The translations under genes and the position numbers were made by a program. Positions 9,677-15,581 of a stretch of 28,525 nucleotides of DNA are shown in pieces; position 1 is the stretch's first letter, and each line of letters opens with the position of its first letter. The DNA is taken from IMG/VR virus record IMGVR_UViG_3300046457_000073, positions 1-28,525 of that record, one strand, 5' to 3'. The notes under the pieces are model-generated. The model worked only from the letters and a program-made list of their open reading frames with translations, did no database searches and had not been told where the DNA came from. Source of the DNA: a virus.

Positions 9677-9802
9677 TTTAGCGGGCAGCTTCAACAGTCT
9701 CCGCGCTTCATCTTGGACCTCTTGCGAGCACAGATGACCGTACACGTCAGGGTCCAGTAGTTCGAATAAGAATGCTTTCATCTCTAGTAGTTCGTCCCGC
9801 AT
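9602..9802 (-). CDS. Possible small minus-strand protein, unknown
   Basis: A 66-codon reading frame on the minus strand whose last 25 codons overlap the fibre gene antiparallel. Its first 45 residues (rich in E, L and charged residues) look protein-like, and an AT-rich stretch with an inverted repeat lies just upstream (9845-9867). The Shine-Dalgarno is weak (GGGG about 7 bases before the ATG). Minus-strand genes are exceptional in T7-like phages, so it is either a moron-type insertion or a chance frame. Confidence 0.35.
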   Translation of the reverse strand: MRDELLEMKAFLFELLDPDVYGHLCSQEVQDEARRLLKLPAKSTNAARANQASNSTGARSEHALSH

Positions 9803-9844
9803 ATCTGGCCCCGTATCGTGTTGTTAGGTAGTTTTTACTACACC

Positions 9845-9867
9845 GTATTGTATGACGTATGTAATAC
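9845..9867. promoter_or_regulatory. AT-rich inverted repeat upstream of minus-strand ORF
   Basis: GTATT at 9845-9849 and AATAC at 9863-9867 are the outer arms of an imperfect 23-bp palindrome in an AT-rich patch (about 9820-9885) inside an otherwise GC-rich region. It may hold an operator or promoter for the minus-strand ORF or for the lysis genes. I found no convincing sigma70 pair on either strand. Confidence 0.3.
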
Positions 9868-9888
9868 CGTTGGCTAGATATTTCTGCA

Positions 9889-9946
9889 GCGCCCCGTAGG
9901 TTCTCTACCGGGGCCTCTTCCCTCTTCGTAGTTCATCTACGACTCA
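9889..9946 (+). repeat. Hairpin repeat element, copy 2 (before holin gene)
   Basis: The stem GCCCCG (9891-9896) pairs with CGGGGC (9909-9914) around the loop TAGGTTCTCTAC. It is followed by CTCTTCCCTCTTCGTAGTT, close to the copy at 8688-8747. Both copies then run into a similar ACGACTC sequence; in copy 1 this contains the fibre start codon, while here the ATG is lost. A small hairpin GTAG-TTCAT-CTAC (9928-9940) follows. It is probably a duplicated intergenic control element. Confidence 0.55.
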
Positions 9947-9963
9947 CACCGCGCGCACCCCCT

Positions 9964-10254
9964 ATGCAACTCCCAGAACACACCAAGACCCTCATCACCC
10001 TGGCCGGTATCGGCGCAGCTATCACCATCGGCAAGCTCCTCTCTGAAGGCGAACCGATGAACCTCAAGCGGGTCACCGGGCGAGTCATCGTTGGCTCCGG
10101 CCTGAGCATGGTGGCATCCGCTGCTGTCGCTCTGTTCCCCCAACTGCCCACTGAAGCCGTCTGCGGTGTCTCCGCTGCGCTGGCTATCTTCGGCACCCAC
10201 TTCCTCGAAGACCTCGTGAAGGTCAAGCTCGGGATTAACTCGGAGGCCAAGTAA
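9964..10254 (+). CDS. Holin
   Basis: A 96-residue membrane protein with three likely transmembrane segments: about residues 10-26 (LITLAGIGAAITIGKLL), 43-60 (VIVGSGLSMVASAAVALF) and 67-83 (AVCGVSAALAIFGTHFL). A charged C-terminus (KVKLGINSEAK) follows. The position directly before the small terminase gene is that of T7 gene 17.5, the holin. It would form inner-membrane holes that release the cytoplasmic endolysin at the end of infection. The Shine-Dalgarno is poor. Its stop overlaps the next start (TAATG), so translation is coupled. Confidence 0.75.
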   Translation: MQLPEHTKTLITLAGIGAAITIGKLLSEGEPMNLKRVTGRVIVGSGLSMVASAAVALFPQLPTEAVCGVSAALAIFGTHFLEDLVKVKLGINSEAK

Positions 10255-10532
10255 TGAGTCAAGCATCGAAGGACACACTGAACGAGCTCCACGGGCTCAT
10301 CGCTGAGACCCTTGCGGGGGCTATTAAGGCCTTCAAGGGAAAGACTGACCCGGAGGACCTCAAAGGCTTGGCCGCGCTTGCTAACGTCGCCAAGGGCTTC
10401 CTGAAAGACAACGGGATTGAAGCTATCCCGGAAGCCAACAGGCCTCTCCAGAACCTCGCTGCAGTGCTCCCGTTCCCCGGTCACGTTGGTGGTGAAGGTG
10501 AAGACGACGAGCCGCAAGTAGCAGCAGGCTAG
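10254..10532 (+). CDS. Terminase small subunit (T7 gp18-like)
   Basis: A 92-residue protein directly after the holin, the position of T7 gene 18. It has a helical N-terminal half (TLNELHGLIAETLAGAIKAFKG), the phrase DPEDLKGLAALANVAKGFLKDNGIEA typical of podophage small terminases, and an acidic tail (GEGEDDEPQ). It would recognise the concatemer and load the large subunit. In T7 the large subunit follows almost at once; here an HNH gene is inserted between them. Confidence 0.8.
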   Translation: MSQASKDTLNELHGLIAETLAGAIKAFKGKTDPEDLKGLAALANVAKGFLKDNGIEAIPEANRPLQNLAAVLPFPGHVGGEGEDDEPQVAAG

Positions 10533-10542
10533 ACCGCACCAC

Positions 10543-10562
10543 AGCCCCGTAGCGGGCTTCCT
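10543..10562 (+). terminator. Hairpin with pyrimidine tail after small terminase gene
   Basis: AGCCC (10543-10547) pairs with GGGCT (10554-10558), followed by TCCTTTCT. Related hairpins with the same GTAGCGGGCT phrase occur at 15486 and 15546. It may be a weak intrinsic terminator or an RNA-processing site. Confidence 0.45.
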
Positions 10563-10640
10563 TTCTCACGCCCTACCGCATCCACTTGGACATCTCTTCC
10601 AACGCCGTGTGGGGCCTCCTATGACCTTCAAGAGGATTCC

Positions 10641-11129
10641 TTGAGCCATACCAAGATTTGCGCTCGGTGCAACGCCGAGAAAGAACTTTCCGAGTTCAAC
10701 AAGATGAAGTCGTCAAAAGACGGACACCAGCCCTACTGCAGGCCGTGCGGTGCTGCGTACCTGAACACCCCCGAGCGCCGTGCAGCAGCGCGCGCTTATA
10801 AGAACGCCACCACGCGGACCCTCTCCGGGCGCTGCGTTGCGCTACTGAAGAACGCTGAGGCGCGCGCGAAGGACAAGGGACTGCCCTGCACCATCACGCT
10901 CGCTTGGATCACGGAGCGGGTTGCTGTGGGGCACTGCGCTGTAACCGGGCTCCCCTTCGCCATCGAAGAGGTCGGCCGTGGACTCTCCCCCTCCCTGGAC
11001 CAAATCATTCCGGGCCTTGGGTACACACCTGAGAACACTCAAGTGGTCTGCTGGCTCTACAACCGGGCCAAGGGTGTGGAAGGCCACGATGCAGTCATGC
11101 TGCTCGCGGAGGCCCTGTGCAACAAGTAA
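10641..11129 (+). CDS. HNH-family endonuclease (endonuclease VII-like)
   Basis: A 162-residue protein. The TTG start at 10641 is chosen because the first zinc-finger cysteines come at residues 7 and 10, no upstream ATG is in frame, and AAGAGGA lies 4 bases upstream. Two CxxC pairs (C7/C10 and C32/C35) make a treble-clef-like zinc ribbon. The C-terminal half has the conserved pattern CAVTGLPF, then SLDQIIPGLGYTPENTQVVCWLYN, as in recombination endonuclease VII and related HNH nucleases. It lies between the terminase subunits and overlaps the large subunit start by 13 bases. It could assist packaging by resolving or nicking concatemers, or be a free-standing homing endonuclease. Confidence 0.7.
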   Translation: MSHTKICARCNAEKELSEFNKMKSSKDGHQPYCRPCGAAYLNTPERRAAARAYKNATTRTLSGRCVALLKNAEARAKDKGLPCTITLAWITERVAVGHCAVTGLPFAIEEVGRGLSPSLDQIIPGLGYTPENTQVVCWLYNRAKGVEGHDAVMLLAEALCNK

Positions 11130-12814
11130 AGGACCCCGTAGCAGACGACCTCCGCAACATGGTCTTCTTGATTTGGCAGCATTTGAATCTTCCCGCCCCC
11201 ACCCCCGTTCAATATGACATCGCGGACTACCTGCAGCACGGGCCGAAGCGCCGCATCATTGAGGCGTTCCGGGGGATTGGCAAGAGCTGGCTGACTGCGG
11301 CCTACGTGATATGGCTCCTCTATCGGGACCCTGAGGAGCGCATCTTGGTGGTCTCCGCATCGAAGGCGCGGGCGGATGCGTTCGCCGTGTTCGTCAAGCG
11401 GCTCATCGATGAGATGCCGCTGCTCCACCACCTGAAGCCTAGAGAAGGTCAGCGGGACTCCATCATCGCCTTTGACGTTGGCCCTAGCTCTGCCCACCAA
11501 GCACCCTCGGTTCGCTCTGTGGGTATCACTGGGCAGCTCACGGGTGGCCGTGCTACTCGTATCGTGGCCGATGACGTTGAGGTGCCGAGCAACTCGATGA
11601 CCCAAGCACAGCGGGACAAGCTGAGTGAGTCGGTCAAGGAGTTCGATGCAGTGCTGGTCCCCAACGGGGAAATCACTTACCTCGGGACCCCGCAGACAGA
11701 ACTATCCCTCTACAACCTGCTGACCGAACGCGGCTATGAAATCCGCATCTGGCCCGCACGGTTCCCCAATGACAAGCTCATGGCCTCCTACGGTCAACGA
11801 GTGGCCCCCTTCATCACCAAGCAGCTTGCCAAGAACCCGAAGCTGGCGACTGACTGCAGCGGCCGTGGGGCACCTACAGAACCCTCACGGTTCCATGACC
11901 TCGACCTATTTGAGCGTGAGGCATCTTACGGCCGCTCAGGGTTCGCCATGCAGTTCATGCTGGACACCTCGCTCAGTGATGAGAACAAGTACCCGCTGAA
12001 GCTGGCTGACCTGATGGTGCTGGACCTCAACCCCGAGATGGCCCCTGTGAAGCTCGTATGGGCCTCAGGGCCGGACCAACTGCTCAAGGATGTACAGGCA
12101 GTAGGGTTACAAGGAGACAGGCTCTACAGGCCTCTATTCGTGTCTGGTGAGTTCGCTGAGTATCAGGGCTGTGTCATGGCTATTGACCCCTCGGGCCGTG
12201 GCGGTGATGAGACCAGCTATGCGGTAGTGGCGATGCTCAATGGGCATCTCTACCTGTTGGACGCTGGGGGCTTCAAGGGGGGCTATGAGGATGCTACGCT
12301 CCAGAAGCTCGCTGACACAGCCAAGAAGTACAAGGCCAAGCAGGTCATCATCGAGTCCAACTTCGGTGACGGCATGTACTCCAAGCTGTTCACTCCCTTC
12401 CTGGTCCGCACCTATCCCTGCACCCTTGAGGAGATACGCAGCAGCCAGCAGAAGGAGAAGCGCATCATCGACACCCTAGAGCCCGTACTGAACCAACACA
12501 GGCTCGTGGTGGACACCAAGCTGGTCAAGCGGGACCAAGAGAACTACAACGAATACCCGCTGGAGTCATGGACCAACTACCAGTTGTTCTACCAGCTCAC
12601 CCGTGTCACCAAGGAGCGAGGAGCACTGGCGAAGGATGACCGCCTCGATGCTCTGGCGATGGCTGTGGCCTACTGGGTGGAGCAGATGGACAAGGACACC
12701 CAGAAGGTCCTCGATGACCACCGCTCTGAGATGCTCCGGTTGGAGCTCCAGAAGTTCTCTGACCATGTGCTTGGGATGGCCCCTGCAGAGGACAATTGGG
12801 CCGACAACTGGTGA
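11117..12814 (+). CDS. Terminase large subunit (T7 gp19-like)
   Basis: A 565-residue packaging motor that matches T7 gp19 over long stretches. The Walker A-type motif is FRGIGKSW (51-58), followed by ILVVSASKARAD, a GQRDSIIAFDVGP segment and SVRSVGITGQLTGGRA. The acidic pair D152-D153 (IVADDVEVPSNS) is the Walker B site. The nuclease domain starts at about 345 with AIDPSGRGGDET (D357), then ESNFGDGMYSKLF, and DDRLDALAMA near the end. The GTG start at 11117 has GGAGG 4 bases upstream and overlaps the HNH gene, implying coupling. It translocates DNA into the prohead and cuts the concatemer. It is the last late gene before the genome-end region. Confidence 0.95.
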   Translation: MQQVKDPVADDLRNMVFLIWQHLNLPAPTPVQYDIADYLQHGPKRRIIEAFRGIGKSWLTAAYVIWLLYRDPEERILVVSASKARADAFAVFVKRLIDEMPLLHHLKPREGQRDSIIAFDVGPSSAHQAPSVRSVGITGQLTGGRATRIVADDVEVPSNSMTQAQRDKLSESVKEFDAVLVPNGEITYLGTPQTELSLYNLLTERGYEIRIWPARFPNDKLMASYGQRVAPFITKQLAKNPKLATDCSGRGAPTEPSRFHDLDLFEREASYGRSGFAMQFMLDTSLSDENKYPLKLADLMVLDLNPEMAPVKLVWASGPDQLLKDVQAVGLQGDRLYRPLFVSGEFAEYQGCVMAIDPSGRGGDETSYAVVAMLNGHLYLLDAGGFKGGYEDATLQKLADTAKKYKAKQVIIESNFGDGMYSKLFTPFLVRTYPCTLEEIRSSQQKEKRIIDTLEPVLNQHRLVVDTKLVKRDQENYNEYPLESWTNYQLFYQLTRVTKERGALAKDDRLDALAMAVAYWVEQMDKDTQKVLDDHRSEMLRLELQKFSDHVLGMAPAEDNWADNW

Positions 12815-12860
12815 CCCTCGGAATCCCTTACTGGGCAAGCGAGAGCGAGGAAAAGTGGCC

Positions 12861-12881
12861 TTAACCCTCACTCTCGCAGGA
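12861..12881 (+). promoter_or_regulatory. Phage RNA polymerase promoter, phi-OR position
   Basis: TTAACCCTCACTCTCGCA followed by GGA, with a predicted +1 G at 12876. The first 12 bases equal positions -15 to -4 of the T3 promoter. The 25 bases from GGCC to GGA are identical to those at 18133-18157. It lies just after the large terminase and just before the repeat array, the place of T7 phi-OR, which acts at the genome right end in replication and packaging. Confidence 0.85.
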
Positions 12882-12896
12882 GGGATGAATATCCCC

Positions 12897-12973
12897 CTAT
12901 AGATACTCTTAAGATACTCTATAGGTTATCTATAGATGTCTTATAGATGGCCTAGCATTGGCTATGAGATGCA
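12897..12973 (+). repeat. 11-bp tandem repeat array beside right genome end
   Basis: Units begin at exactly 11-base steps: CTATAG (12897), CTTAAG (12908), CTATAG (12919), CTATAG (12930) and TTATAG (12941), with weaker units at 12952 and 12963. The unit is roughly CTATAGATRCT. Degenerate units in the same phase recur at 13007 (CATAGA) and 13029 (CTATAG). T7 has arrays of a short repeat beside each terminal repeat (SRR and SRL); this occupies the SRR position. Confidence 0.75.
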
Positions 12974-13015
12974 CCAGTACTAGTACACCCACACAGACCC
13001 CACCATCATAGACAC

Positions 13016-13303
13016 CTACTCGGTAAGCCTATAGCATCTCTCTAGGTCACCTCTGGCACTCACATGGATGGCCCTGTTGCCTGAGTCCAGTTCCACCGCT
13101 CTCTGGCATCCCCCATCCATCGTGTCCTTCCACGTCACCACCCGCTTACCCGCCACCATCTGCTCCCCATCCGGGTACCCCCACTTCTTGATAAGGGAAT
13201 CCAGTGGCTGCCCCTTGGCTGTCTCTAGGTGGCTATCGACCATCTTAGGGGTGATACAGGCTGTCAGTACGAGGCACGGCAGGAGGTAGGCTAGGGTTCT
13301 CAT
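13016..13303 (-). CDS. Small lipoprotein, opposite strand to all main genes
   Basis: A 95-residue protein from the ATG at 13303. A longer in-frame extension exists, but the signal peptide fixes this start. It has a textbook lipoprotein signal: positively charged N-terminus (MR), hydrophobic core LAYLLPCLVL and lipobox LTAC, with lipidation at Cys16. The next residues (ITPK) lack the Asp that would retain it in the inner membrane, so outer-membrane sorting is likely. The mature part has the motif GQPLDSLIKKWGYPDG then VVTW, seen in small bacterial and prophage lipoproteins with a BamE-like pattern. Two further cysteines (C70, C91) may form a disulphide. Prophage lipoproteins of this size often act in lysogenic conversion or superinfection exclusion; function here is unproven. 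Confidence 0.7.
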   Translation of the reverse strand: MRTLAYLLPCLVLTACITPKMVDSHLETAKGQPLDSLIKKWGYPDGEQMVAGKRVVTWKDTMDGGCQRAVELDSGNRAIHVSARGDLERCYRLTE

Positions 13304-13603
13304 AGTGGTCTCTGTGGTTTGTCTGAAGTTTACCTTAAGGTGGTCCTGAAATGTTCTACCGGGAAAATCTGAGAGGGTATCTGACACAGCCGGGGCGCGA
13401 CTTCCCCCCGTGCCACCCGCCCACAGCAGGCAGGCCTTGGCCCTCCCAGGCACTCTCTAGCTGCACCACTGGCCTACCCTAGGGCACAGCCTGGGCGCTG
13501 GATGGTCACAGTCATGGGCACACCGCACGCTAAGTCATTGCTTCTAAAGGGATGCCTGAGGATTGGTAATCCTTCAGCAGTAGATACACCGTGGTATCCC
13601 ATA
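13304..13603. other. Noncoding spacer in putative genome-end region
   Basis: No convincing gene is seen on either strand. A hairpin CTGAGGATT-GGT-AATCCTTCAG (13556-13577, one bulge) stands out. The promoter for the minus-strand lipoprotein should lie near 13310-13400 but I cannot identify a clear -35/-10 pair. By analogy with T7 the terminal repeat should fall somewhere between the two 11-bp arrays, which would include this stretch. Confidence 0.4.
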
Positions 13604-13642
13604 GGGGAGATGGTCCAGAGTACCGGGCTGTCTCCCCTTTTT
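13604..13642 (+). terminator. Rho-independent terminator in genome-end region
   Basis: A perfect 7-bp stem GGGGAGA (13604-13610) / TCTCCCC (13631-13637) is followed directly by TTTTT. The 20-base loop holds a further GGT/ACC pairing. It is oriented to stop rightward transcripts coming from the late genes or phi-OR before they enter the early region. Confidence 0.75.
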
Positions 13643-13679
13643 CGCTCATATGTCCGGACATGTCCAACTGTTCGCTCAT
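13641..13679. repeat. Palindrome flanked by direct repeats
   Basis: The perfect 12-bp palindrome ATGTCCGGACAT (13650-13661) follows the first of two TTCGCTCAT direct repeats (13641-13649 and 13671-13679, 30 bp apart). It may be a protein-binding site for end processing or early-promoter control. Confidence 0.45.
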
Positions 13680-13718
13680 GTGTGTGGGATCACCTGTTTG
13701 TTTTGCCCTTTTGGCACC

Positions 13719-13773
13719 CTATAGACCATCCATAGACCACTCTAGGACCTCCACAGAGCCTCTACAGCGCCTT
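13719..13773 (+). repeat. 11-bp phased array beside left genome end
   Basis: Degenerate units lie at 11-base steps: CTATAGACCAT (13719), CCATAGACCAC (13730), TCTAGGACCTC (13741), CACAGAGCCTC (13752) and TACAGCGCCTT (13763). Another CTATAGAC occurs at 13808. The period and the TATAGA core match the array at 12897. It occupies the place of T7 SRL, between the terminal repeat and the early host promoters. Confidence 0.55.
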
Positions 13774-13866
13774 CCTGGCTATCACCTGCTACCCATGTAG
13801 CTCTACCCTATAGACAACCCGCTGTAGCCTCATCTGTTCCTTTTGTGATTTTCTTGCGATTGAGTG

Positions 13867-13895
13867 TTGACATCCTCATGTGGAACGCCTACAGT
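13867..13895 (+). promoter_or_regulatory. Strong sigma70 early promoter
   Basis: A perfect -35 box TTGACA (13867-13872), a 17-base spacer and a -10 box TACAGT (13890-13895). It precedes the first early ORFs with good Shine-Dalgarno sites and so corresponds to the T7 A1-A3 host promoters. A weaker candidate, TTGTTT-N16-TATAGA, ends at 13725 inside the repeat array. Confidence 0.75.
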
Positions 13896-13929
13896 TCAAT
13901 CCAGCGCAACGAAACACAGGAACCGCAGC

Positions 13930-14043
13930 ATGAGCCAGACAGCACAGACACTCCTCCTGCTCCTCTTCAGTAACTCCAAGGGGCAGCATGAGAAACACAT
14001 CAGAGCCGCAGCAGTTGACCTTATCGCTGGTATCTATCGTTGA
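13930..14043 (+). CDS. Early small ORF, 37 aa, unknown
   Basis: The first reading frame after the early promoter. AGGAA sits 7 bases before the ATG, a near-ideal ribosome site. The product begins MSQTAQTLLLLLF with a short leucine run, then turns polar and basic (KGQHEKHIRAAA). The hydrophobic run is too short for a confident membrane segment. By position it could be a host-takeover peptide like those encoded first in T7; no family is recognised. Confidence 0.5.
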   Translation: MSQTAQTLLLLLFSNSKGQHEKHIRAAAVDLIAGIYR

Positions 14044-14055
14044 GGAGCTAGCATC

Positions 14056-14106
14056 ATGGGCCTTCCGCACCGTAAGCACACGAAGAGAATAATAGTTGCA
14101 CTGTAG
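14056..14106 (+). CDS. Very short early ORF, 16 aa
   Basis: An ATG 8 bases after a strong GAGGAG site opens a frame for the basic peptide MGLPHRKHTKRIIVAL. It begins 12 bases after the preceding stop. It may be a translated micropeptide or a leader; the only evidence is the ribosome site. Confidence 0.25.
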   Translation: MGLPHRKHTKRIIVAL

Positions 14107-14152
14107 TTCGCCTTCAGTTAAGCTTCAGTCATCCACTAGAGAGAGTCATGCG

Positions 14153-14275
14153 ATGTACAAACTGATCCACAAGCTCAACGGCAAGATAATACTGACCTTC
14201 GATACCCTCGAAGATGCCCTAAGAGCTCTACAGGCAGCCGCAGTGCCTAGCCTGTTCTACGTTTCTAACCACTAA
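14153..14275 (+). CDS. Early small ORF, 40 aa, unknown
   Basis: Encodes MYKLIHKLNGKIILTF followed by an amphipathic helix (DTLEDALRALQAAAV) and SLFYVSNH. The pattern of short beta strands then a helix looks like a small folded domain. A purine-rich AGAGAGAG stretch lies just upstream, and the next gene starts 13 bases later. No family is recognised. Confidence 0.5.
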   Translation: MYKLIHKLNGKIILTFDTLEDALRALQAAAVPSLFYVSNH

Positions 14276-14288
14276 GAGAGTATCGATC

Positions 14289-14561
14289 ATGCAAGCAATC
14301 GTAACGAAGTGCATCAGCCCGTCAGACACCAAGGGCTCGCGCATCAAGGCAACCTGCGATGCAGGCTCTATCACCATCCCATACCCGCACGCGCTCAGTG
14401 GGGATGCAGTCCACGCCAAGGCTGCAATGGCTTTGGTCCATAAGATGGGCTGGCACGCTGATTCACGCTCCTGGGCCTGTGGCGGTTTGCCCAATCAAGC
14501 TGGCTATGTGTTTGTCTGGGTAGGCCCGTACAACCAATACAGCCCCGCTGATTCGCTCTAA
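14289..14561 (+). CDS. Conserved hypothetical early protein, 90 aa
   Basis: The product begins MQAIVTKCISPSDTKGSRIKA and continues with GSITIPYPHALS, an AAMALVHKMGW helix and a GGLPNQAGYVFVW strand. From memory, very similar small proteins (MQAIVTK then GxRIKA then GSxTxPxxHAL then GGLP) are widespread in proteobacterial phages, plasmids and genomic islands without assigned function. Their recurrence on mobile DNA suggests a role in early takeover or defence evasion, but this is inference. The gene stands before a pair of hairpins that may end or process its message. Confidence 0.7.
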   Translation: MQAIVTKCISPSDTKGSRIKATCDAGSITIPYPHALSGDAVHAKAAMALVHKMGWHADSRSWACGGLPNQAGYVFVWVGPYNQYSPADSL

Positions 14562-14590
14562 CCGTTCCACTAGCGCAACACATACTGACT

Positions 14591-14646
14591 GGCTCTAGTC
14601 CATCTCTGGAGCCCGTTAGATAAACCGGATGGTCACCGTCTGGTTT
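14591..14646 (+). terminator. Two consecutive hairpins after the 90-aa early gene
   Basis: The first stem is GGCTC (14591-14595) / GAGCC (14609-14613). The second is AAACCGGA (14622-14629) / TCTGGTTT (14639-14646), with one G-T pair and a short TTTCTCT tail. They may be processing sites or weak terminators in the early transcript. Confidence 0.45.
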
Positions 14647-14685
14647 CTCTAGCGAATCGTCTAGTTACCACCAAGGGGAATCACC

Positions 14686-15129
14686 ATGACCGTAGCGAAC
14701 GAAATAAAGGCAGCAATGGCCCGTGCAGCATTCGCGGATGACTGGGCAAGGGAACAGGAAGAGAGCGAAGACGGAATGAATCTCTCAGGCGTGGAAATCT
14801 TCGATGTTATGCCTGATGAGACACCTGCTGCTTACCTGGAGTGTGCCGAGCGGCTCTCTACTGCGTTTTGCCAGTGCAACGGCGTGGCGTCGCTCGATGC
14901 CCTGTATGCCCGTGCTGCCTCCTTTCGTGTGGAACGCTACGCGGACCGCAAGCTTTGCCCTGAGCTATTCGGGCATTACTGCGCGATGGAAGCAATGGGG
15001 CATGGTGTTGGGCTTGACTCCTTTGGTCTTCGCACGGTCGATGGCGGGATTGTTCGCTCAGGTGAAGCACTGCCCGCGTGCACATATGACGGCGTGATTG
15101 CGGTCCCCTACTTCTCTTTTGACATCTAA
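14686..15129 (+). CDS. Hypothetical early protein, 147 aa
   Basis: Starts after AGGGGA with good spacing. The N-terminal third is strongly acidic (DDWAREQEESEDG). The middle is helical with several cysteines (C52, C62, C64, C91, C98), and the C-terminus is beta-rich, ending VIAVPYFSFDI. No family is recognised. Acidic early phage proteins can mimic DNA or bind host regulators, but nothing specific supports that here. It is followed after 3 bases by a small membrane protein gene. Confidence 0.65.
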   Translation: MTVANEIKAAMARAAFADDWAREQEESEDGMNLSGVEIFDVMPDETPAAYLECAERLSTAFCQCNGVASLDALYARAASFRVERYADRKLCPELFGHYCAMEAMGHGVGLDSFGLRTVDGGIVRSGEALPACTYDGVIAVPYFSFDI

Positions 15130-15132
15130 GCC

Positions 15133-15300
15133 ATGTTCGACACCCTCAGTATCCCCTGTGCTTTCGCTGTAGCTGTCTTCGTAGTCCTCGGACTGGCTAC
15201 CACCTTCGGCATCCTCCTGGAATCTGTGCGGGGCCTCTTGACCGCGCATGAGGAACCCAAGGTTTTCATCCATCGCGCTATTAGGGATGCCCAGCCATGA
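15133..15300 (+). CDS. Small membrane protein, 55 aa
   Basis: One clear transmembrane segment (about residues 8-29, PCAFAVAVFVVLGLATTFGILL) is followed by a polar tail (HEEPKVFIHRAIRDAQP). The start is 3 bases after the previous stop, and its own stop overlaps the next start (ATGA). It may be an early membrane-acting protein such as an exclusion factor; no family is recognised. Confidence 0.55.
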   Translation: MFDTLSIPCAFAVAVFVVLGLATTFGILLESVRGLLTAHEEPKVFIHRAIRDAQP

Positions 15301-15455
15301 CTGACGAACAAGTCTATGAATTAGCCGCCAGCTACTGCGTTGATGGGCAGTACAGAGACGTTCTCGCCTTCGCTCAAGCACTCACCGCGCAGTACAAGTT
15401 CTTCGGTGTATGGGGTCCTACGGGTGAAACCCTGTATGTGAAGGCCGCCGAATGA
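15297..15455 (+). CDS. Small early ORF, 52 aa, unknown
   Basis: Overlaps the preceding stop by ATGA, implying coupled translation. The product MTDEQVYELAASYCVDG followed by RDVLAFAQALTAQYKFFGVWG and ETLYVKAAE looks like a compact helical domain with a short C-terminal hairpin. An 11-codon ATG frame follows at 15452 and is probably not a gene. Function unknown. Confidence 0.55.
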   Translation: MTDEQVYELAASYCVDGQYRDVLAFAQALTAQYKFFGVWGPTGETLYVKAAE

Positions 15456-15485
15456 CCAAACGAACCAAACCCAAGGTCCCCATAT

Positions 15486-15504
15486 GAAGCCCCTAGCGGG
15501 CTTC
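15486..15504 (+). terminator. Hairpin after early gene cluster
   Basis: A perfect 7-bp stem GAAGCCC / GGGCTTC with loop CTAGC, followed by CTTCAGTTTACC. The same GCCC-TAGC-GGGCTTCC phrase occurs after the small terminase gene (10543). The tail is pyrimidine-rich rather than a pure T run. Confidence 0.55.
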
Positions 15505-15545
15505 CTTCAGTTTACCCCTAGCAATCCACTAGGACATCTCATCCA

Positions 15546-15561
15546 AGCCCGTAGCGGGGCT
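15546..15561 (+). repeat. Third copy of the AGCCC/GGGCT hairpin
   Basis: AGCCC (15546-15550) and GGGCT (15557-15561) enclose GTAGCG. It lies 20 bases before the start of the 73-aa gene, so it could shape that leader or be a processing site. Confidence 0.4.
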
Positions 15562-15581
15562 GTATTCAAGCGAGAGACACC

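Noticed and set aside
12897-13050. CRISPR-like array
   Set aside because: The repeat unit is 11 bp with no spacers and there are no cas genes; it fits a genome-end protein-binding array.
13502-13800. Two overlapping plus-strand frames (77 and 69 codons) in the genome-end region
   Set aside because: They run through an intrinsic terminator, a palindrome and the repeat array, lack ribosome sites and do not look protein-like.
15452-15487. 11-codon ATG frame
   Set aside because: Overlaps the previous stop but runs straight into a hairpin; too short to support.
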